In this document: positions 5,242-7,926 of the stretch, piece by piece
How positions within the stretch are numbered: the first letter of the stretch is position 1
Layout of the letters: every line of letters begins with the position of its first letter
NCBI GenBank assembly: GCA_019312985.1
Contig: JAFDCC010000139.1
Coordinates: 1-7,926, forward strand
DNA length: 7,926 bases
Source of the DNA: Deltaproteobacteria bacterium
GTDB lineage: Bacteria; Desulfobacterota; Desulfobulbia; Desulfobulbales; BM004
Direction: 5' to 3'
Program-made: the position numbers and the translations under genes
Notes under the pieces: generated by a model
Seen by the model: only the letters and a program-made list of their open reading frames with translations
Databases searched by the model: none
What the model was told of the DNA's origin: nothing

Positions 5242-7200
5242 TTACTTTTCCGGGGCAAAAAAAGAGGCCACCGCGGCAATATCCCTGGTAACAGGGCTCG
5301 GGGGCAGGCTTTTCAAAAACATCCGGCCGTACTGTTTGACAAACAGCCGGACATCAAGAATTGCCAGGAGCCCCCGGTCCGTCGTGGTGCGCATGAGCCG
5401 GCCGACCCCCTGCCGCAGCGCCAGGATGGCCCGCGGCAGCTGAAAATCAATGAAGGGGTTGCCGCCTTCCTCCCGGATCCGGTTCATCCGTGCCATGATA
5501 ACAGGGTCATCGGGTACTTCAAAGGGTAATTTATCTATGATAACACAGCTCAGTGATTCGCCCGGGACGTTTATCCCTTCCCAGAAACTGGCTACGGCGA
5601 GGAGGACGGAATCGGTCCGGCGCTGGAAGGATTCCAGCAGCCTGCTGCGGGGTGCCTGGCCCTGCATGAGAACCGGGTACTGGAGCCGGCCGGCCAGGAA
5701 GTCATGGGTCCGGTGCATGCTGTTGATGCTTGTGAACAGCACCAGGGCCCGGCCGCCCGAGGCCAGGAGGAGCCGGTAAATCTCCTGCTGGATGGCCCGC
5801 GCGAATGTTTCCTCGTTCGGCAGTGGAAAGGGTGCGGCGGCGGTGTGGGGCGGGACGTAGAGCAGGGTCCGGCCGCCATAGTCAAAAGGCGAGGCAAGCG
5901 AAAGAGTGTCCGTGTCCCGGTCCAGACCGAGGCGGCCGAGGAAGTAGGAGAAGTCCCCCCCCACCGTCAGGGTGCCGGAGGTAAAAATAACGCTCCGGAC
6001 ATAGGGGTAAAGGGCATCATTGAGTTCAAGGGCAATATCTATTGGGGAAACGGAAAGGGCAACGCTTTTCTCGCGCCGTTCGTACCAGCGGATATAACTC
6101 TCCTCCCCGTACATTTCCAGGAGGCCGGCCGCGGCAAGGAGCCGGGCCTGCAGTTCCCCGCAGCGGGTCGCCAGGGCCTGCCACACTTCCCCTTCGGCGG
6201 TATGGGAGAGCAGTTTTCCCTCGAGGCCGGAGAGCCTCTCCGAGAGGCTTTGCACCGCCTTTTCCCAACCGGGCTTTTGGTCGACAAGGGGCTGCAGGGG
6301 AAATTTCCCCGACCGGACCGGGAAATAGGCGGCAAACTGCTCGGCGCCGCGTTGGAGGGCTGTTGCCCCACGCTTCATCCGCTCCTGCCTTTTTTCCGGC
6401 AGTGCACTGGCGGCAAGAACGATGTCATTTGCCAGGTCGACGACCTGGAGGTGACTCACCGAAAAGCCGAAAAAACTGGTCGCCACGTTTTCCAGGTGGT
6501 GCGCCTCGTCAAAGATAACCGATTCATAGCGGGGCAGGACCTCGCCGTGCCCTTCCCGGCGAAGGGCCAGGTCCGAGAAGAAAAGATGATGGTTGACGAT
6601 GAGGAGCCGGGCCGCAGCCGCCTTCCGCCGCAGCCCGGTGATAAAGCATTCCTTCTCCTTCGGGCACCTGTTCCCCAGGCACTGACCGGCGGCTGTGCTT
6701 ATCTCGCGCCAAAGGGGGGAGCTGTCCTCGAGCCAGTCGAGTTCGGCCCGGTCCCCGGTTTCGGTTTCGTTGAGCCACGCACTGATCCTCGCCGTTGTTT
6801 CGCTGCCGCCAATGACCCCGCCTGCCGGTTGGGCAACAAATTGCTCCCAGCGGTAAAGGCAGAGATAGTTCTGGCGTCCCTTGACGCAGAGGGCGGAAAG
6901 TTCCGGGTCAATGTGCTCCAGGATAAAGGGAATCTCGCTTTCGAGGATCTGCTCCTGCAGGTTCAGGGTGTTCGTGGAGACCACGACCTTCTGGCGGCTC
7001 AAAACGGCCGGAATGAGGTAGGCCAGGGTTTTGCCGATGCCGGTTTCCGCCTCGACGACGAGTTTGCCGCCCTCGAATCCATGCGCCACCGCCAGCGCCA
7101 TCGAAAGCTGGCTTTCACGTGGTTCATAGCCGGGAAGCCTTTTCGACAGGAGGCCGGCCGGCCTGAAGATCTCCCGCGTCTGCTCATAAATGTCGGTCAT
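5242..7200 (-). CDS. dinG: DinG-family ATP-dependent DNA helicase with 4Fe-4S cluster
   Basis: A superfamily 2 (XPD/DinG) 5'-3' DNA helicase, 652 residues, thought to resolve R-loops, D-loops and damaged replication structures. Seen: motif I AETGIGKT at 51-58 (K57); the Q-like region YEPRESQ at 25-31; iron-sulfur cysteines C114 (in KGRQNYLC), C174, C179 and C185, whose C-x4-C-x5-C spacing equals that of E. coli DinG; the DEAH box at 231-234; and motif VI QGVGRLMR beginning at 597. The open frame extends upstream to 7743, but that part has no family similarity and lies opposite the response regulator. ATG at 7198-7200 is chosen because AGGTG lies six bases upstream and the protein then begins like DinG, with a short lead to motif Q. 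It is the first gene of the minus-strand row, 29 bases before the polyprenyl synthase. E. coli dinG is LexA-controlled, but no complete LexA-like CTGT-N8-ACAG site is seen here. YoaA-type DinG paralogues share these motifs. Confidence 0.93.
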   Translation of the reverse strand: MTDIYEQTREIFRPAGLLSKRLPGYEPRESQLSMALAVAHGFEGGKLVVEAETGIGKTLAYLIPAVLSRQKVVVSTNTLNLQEQILESEIPFILEHIDPELSALCVKGRQNYLCLYRWEQFVAQPAGGVIGGSETTARISAWLNETETGDRAELDWLEDSSPLWREISTAAGQCLGNRCPKEKECFITGLRRKAAAARLLIVNHHLFFSDLALRREGHGEVLPRYESVIFDEAHHLENVATSFFGFSVSHLQVVDLANDIVLAASALPEKRQERMKRGATALQRGAEQFAAYFPVRSGKFPLQPLVDQKPGWEKAVQSLSERLSGLEGKLLSHTAEGEVWQALATRCGELQARLLAAAGLLEMYGEESYIRWYERREKSVALSVSPIDIALELNDALYPYVRSVIFTSGTLTVGGDFSYFLGRLGLDRDTDTLSLASPFDYGGRTLLYVPPHTAAAPFPLPNEETFARAIQQEIYRLLLASGGRALVLFTSINSMHRTHDFLAGRLQYPVLMQGQAPRSRLLESFQRRTDSVLLAVASFWEGINVPGESLSCVIIDKLPFEVPDDPVIMARMNRIREEGGNPFIDFQLPRAILALRQGVGRLMRTTTDRGLLAILDVRLFVKQYGRMFLKSLPPSPVTRDIAAVASFFAPEK

Positions 7201-7206
7201 GGGACA

Positions 7207-7211
7207 CACCT
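7207..7211 (-). promoter_or_regulatory. Ribosome binding site supporting the dinG start
   Basis: AGGTG on the minus strand lies six bases before the ATG at 7198-7200. It supports starting dinG there rather than at an upstream codon of the longer open frame, which reaches 7743. Confidence 0.6.
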
Positions 7212-7346
7212 GGGCCGGGCCGTTGTCTTCTGCTGTTGGCCCTGAGTATTCTCTTTCGTGCAATGGCGACTGGCACTGTATAGAGAATCCACCCATAATG
7301 CAAGCCGTAACAGGGGGCGGCAGCTCCCTGCGGCAGGACAGTTTTC

Positions 7347-7376
7347 TTGACAGATTGCCGGGCCGGAGGTTATTAA
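7347..7376 (+). promoter_or_regulatory. Probable sigma70-type promoter for the response regulator
   Basis: A perfect -35 hexamer TTGACA (7347-7352) is followed after 18 bases by TATTAA (7371-7376), which matches the -10 consensus at four of six positions. It points toward the response regulator. Transcription would begin near 7383 and produce a leader of about 125 bases that contains the hairpins at 7441-7469. Judged by eye only. Confidence 0.5.
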
Positions 7377-7440
7377 AAGGACTCGGCGTATGCGCAAAGG
7401 CAGATAATGTGCTGAACGGGCCTGGCAGCTGCCCGGCGGC

Positions 7441-7469
7441 CGGAGAATTTGTCTCCGCCATGGACGGAG
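7441..7469 (+). repeat. Overlapping, mutually exclusive hairpins in the response-regulator leader
   Basis: CGGAGA (7441-7446) pairs perfectly with TCTCCG (7452-7457) across a five-base loop. The same middle arm, CTCCG (7453-7457), can instead pair with CGGAG (7465-7469) across a seven-base loop. The two stems cannot form together because they share the middle arm. They lie 38 bases before the response-regulator ATG, in its predicted leader. Neither is followed by a T-run, so this is not a terminator as it stands. The arms could alternatively be a repeated binding site (CGGAG) for a DNA-binding protein. Confidence 0.4.
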
Positions 7470-7507
7470 GCGCCCTGAACAGAAAATGACGCCAACGGTT
7501 ACCACCC

Positions 7508-7926
7508 ATGCTTGAATCGGTCCCCGGTTTAAACCACATCTCCCTCACCCCTGACAATCTCCTCGGTCCGGACGAGGTGGTTGCCATTGTCGATGATGAC
7601 GCCTTTATCCGGGAGCCGCTGCGCGCCTTTCTCGAATCCCATAACCTGCCGGTTGCGGAAGCGGCCGACGGTGAACAGTGCAGAAAACTTCTGGGGTCGA
7701 CCAATGTCGCCCTGGTGCTGCTCGATATCGGCCTGCCCGACATTGACGGCCTCAGCCTCCTTCCTGAAATTGTCAGCGCCTACCCGGGGGTTGCCATAGT
7801 CATGCTGACCGGCATGGCCGAGCTGGAAACCGCCCTTGAATGCATCCGCAAGGGCGCCGACGACTACCTCTCAAAACCTGTCCAGTTCGATGAAATCCTC
7901 CTTACCGTCCGCAAGGTCCTGGAAAG
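7508..7926 (+). CDS. Two-component response regulator, receiver domain (3' end missing)
   Basis: The visible 139 codons make a CheY-like receiver domain, the part of a response regulator phosphorylated by a histidine kinase. Seen: the acidic pocket VDDD at 28-31; phosphoacceptor D73 in LLDIGLPDIDG; the switch threonine T101 in VMLTGMA; and the conserved lysine K123 in DDYLSKPV. About 23 residues (MLESVPGLNHI...) precede the receiver, longer than usual. The output domain is beyond the right edge, so it cannot be told whether this is a DNA-binding regulator, an NtrC-type activator, a diguanylate cyclase or another class. The ATG at 7508-7510 is the only good start: the frame is closed by TGA at 7487-7489 just upstream. 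The next plausible start, GTG at V24, would fall directly before the first strand of the receiver. No clear ribosome binding site precedes the ATG. It is transcribed away from dinG, so it belongs to a separate unit. Confidence 0.92.
   Translation, partial: MLESVPGLNHISLTPDNLLGPDEVVAIVDDDAFIREPLRAFLESHNLPVAEAADGEQCRKLLGSTNVALVLLDIGLPDIDGLSLLPEIVSAYPGVAIVMLTGMAELETALECIRKGADDYLSKPVQFDEILLTVRKVLE

Larger units (their letters stand above)
7201..7507. other. Divergent intergenic region between dinG and the response regulator
   Basis: This 307-base stretch separates the dinG start (minus) from the response-regulator start (plus). It holds the dinG ribosome binding site, a plus-strand promoter candidate (7347-7376), a perfect 10-base palindrome GGCAGCTGCC (7424-7433) and the overlapping hairpins at 7441-7469. 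On the minus strand, TATACA (7279-7284 region) is a weak -10-like element for dinG without a good -35. The half-site CTGTATA near 7278 resembles half of a LexA box, but the second half is missing. Open frames crossing the region on both strands lack ribosome binding sites and recognisable domains, so I do not call a gene. Confidence 0.6.

Noticed and set aside
4028..5443. 471-codon open frame on the plus strand opposite the polyprenyl synthase
   Set aside because: Same reason: it mirrors codon bias of the real gene, crosses several gene boundaries, and shows no family motifs or ribosome binding site.
5704..7245. 513-codon open frame on the plus strand opposite dinG
   Set aside because: The minus strand carries all DinG motifs in order; the plus-strand frame has low-complexity Gly/Arg-rich composition and no motifs.
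7274..7295. LexA-like half-site CTGTATA upstream of dinG
   Set aside because: A LexA box needs a second half (ACAG after eight bases); it is absent here, so SOS control cannot be claimed from sequence.
7190..7489. 99-codon plus-strand open frame filling the divergent gap before the response regulator
   Set aside because: It has no ribosome binding site, overlaps the dinG start, has no recognisable domain, and the region contains the promoter and hairpin signals expected of non-coding DNA.
7201..7743. N-terminal extension of dinG up to 7743
   Set aside because: The added 181 codons overlap the response regulator on the other strand, lack DinG similarity, and a ribosome binding site with proper spacing precedes the ATG at 7198-7200.

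Overview
The window is a compact, GC-rich bacterial chromosome segment. It holds six genes in a row on the minus strand and one divergent, incomplete gene on the plus strand at the right edge. The gene types (DinG with an iron-sulfur cluster, a long-chain polyprenyl diphosphate synthase, HolA, ClpS, ClpA, a two-component receiver) point to a Gram-negative, quinone-making bacterium. My best guess is a member of the Desulfobacterota (former Deltaproteobacteria, Desulfobulbales-like). That guess rests on gene content and overall protein flavour, not on a marker gene.

Layout in transcription order on the minus strand: dinG (7200-5242), ispB-type polyprenyl synthase (5212-4208), a 71-residue single-pass membrane protein of unknown function (4197-3982), a 223-base gap with a possible sigma70-type promoter, holA (3758-2355), clpS (2358-2044, start overlapping the holA stop), a 120-base gap, and clpA (1923 to the left edge, C-terminus missing). 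On the plus strand a response regulator starts at 7508 and runs off the right edge. The 307-base divergent region before it holds a consensus -35 element and a pair of overlapping hairpins.

Functionally these are housekeeping genes. ClpS delivers N-degron substrates to the ClpA unfoldase, which feeds ClpP. HolA (delta) opens the beta sliding clamp in the DNA polymerase III clamp loader. DinG unwinds DNA and R-loop-type structures. The polyprenyl synthase makes the isoprenoid tail for (mena)quinone. The response regulator belongs to a separate transcription unit.

I found no defence system, mobile element, CRISPR array, tRNA or rRNA, and nothing I would call a new biological system. The points most worth a second look are a roughly 100-residue insertion in HolA, the possible read-through extension of the small membrane protein past an in-frame TAG, the holA/clpS overlap, and the alternative hairpins in the response-regulator leader.
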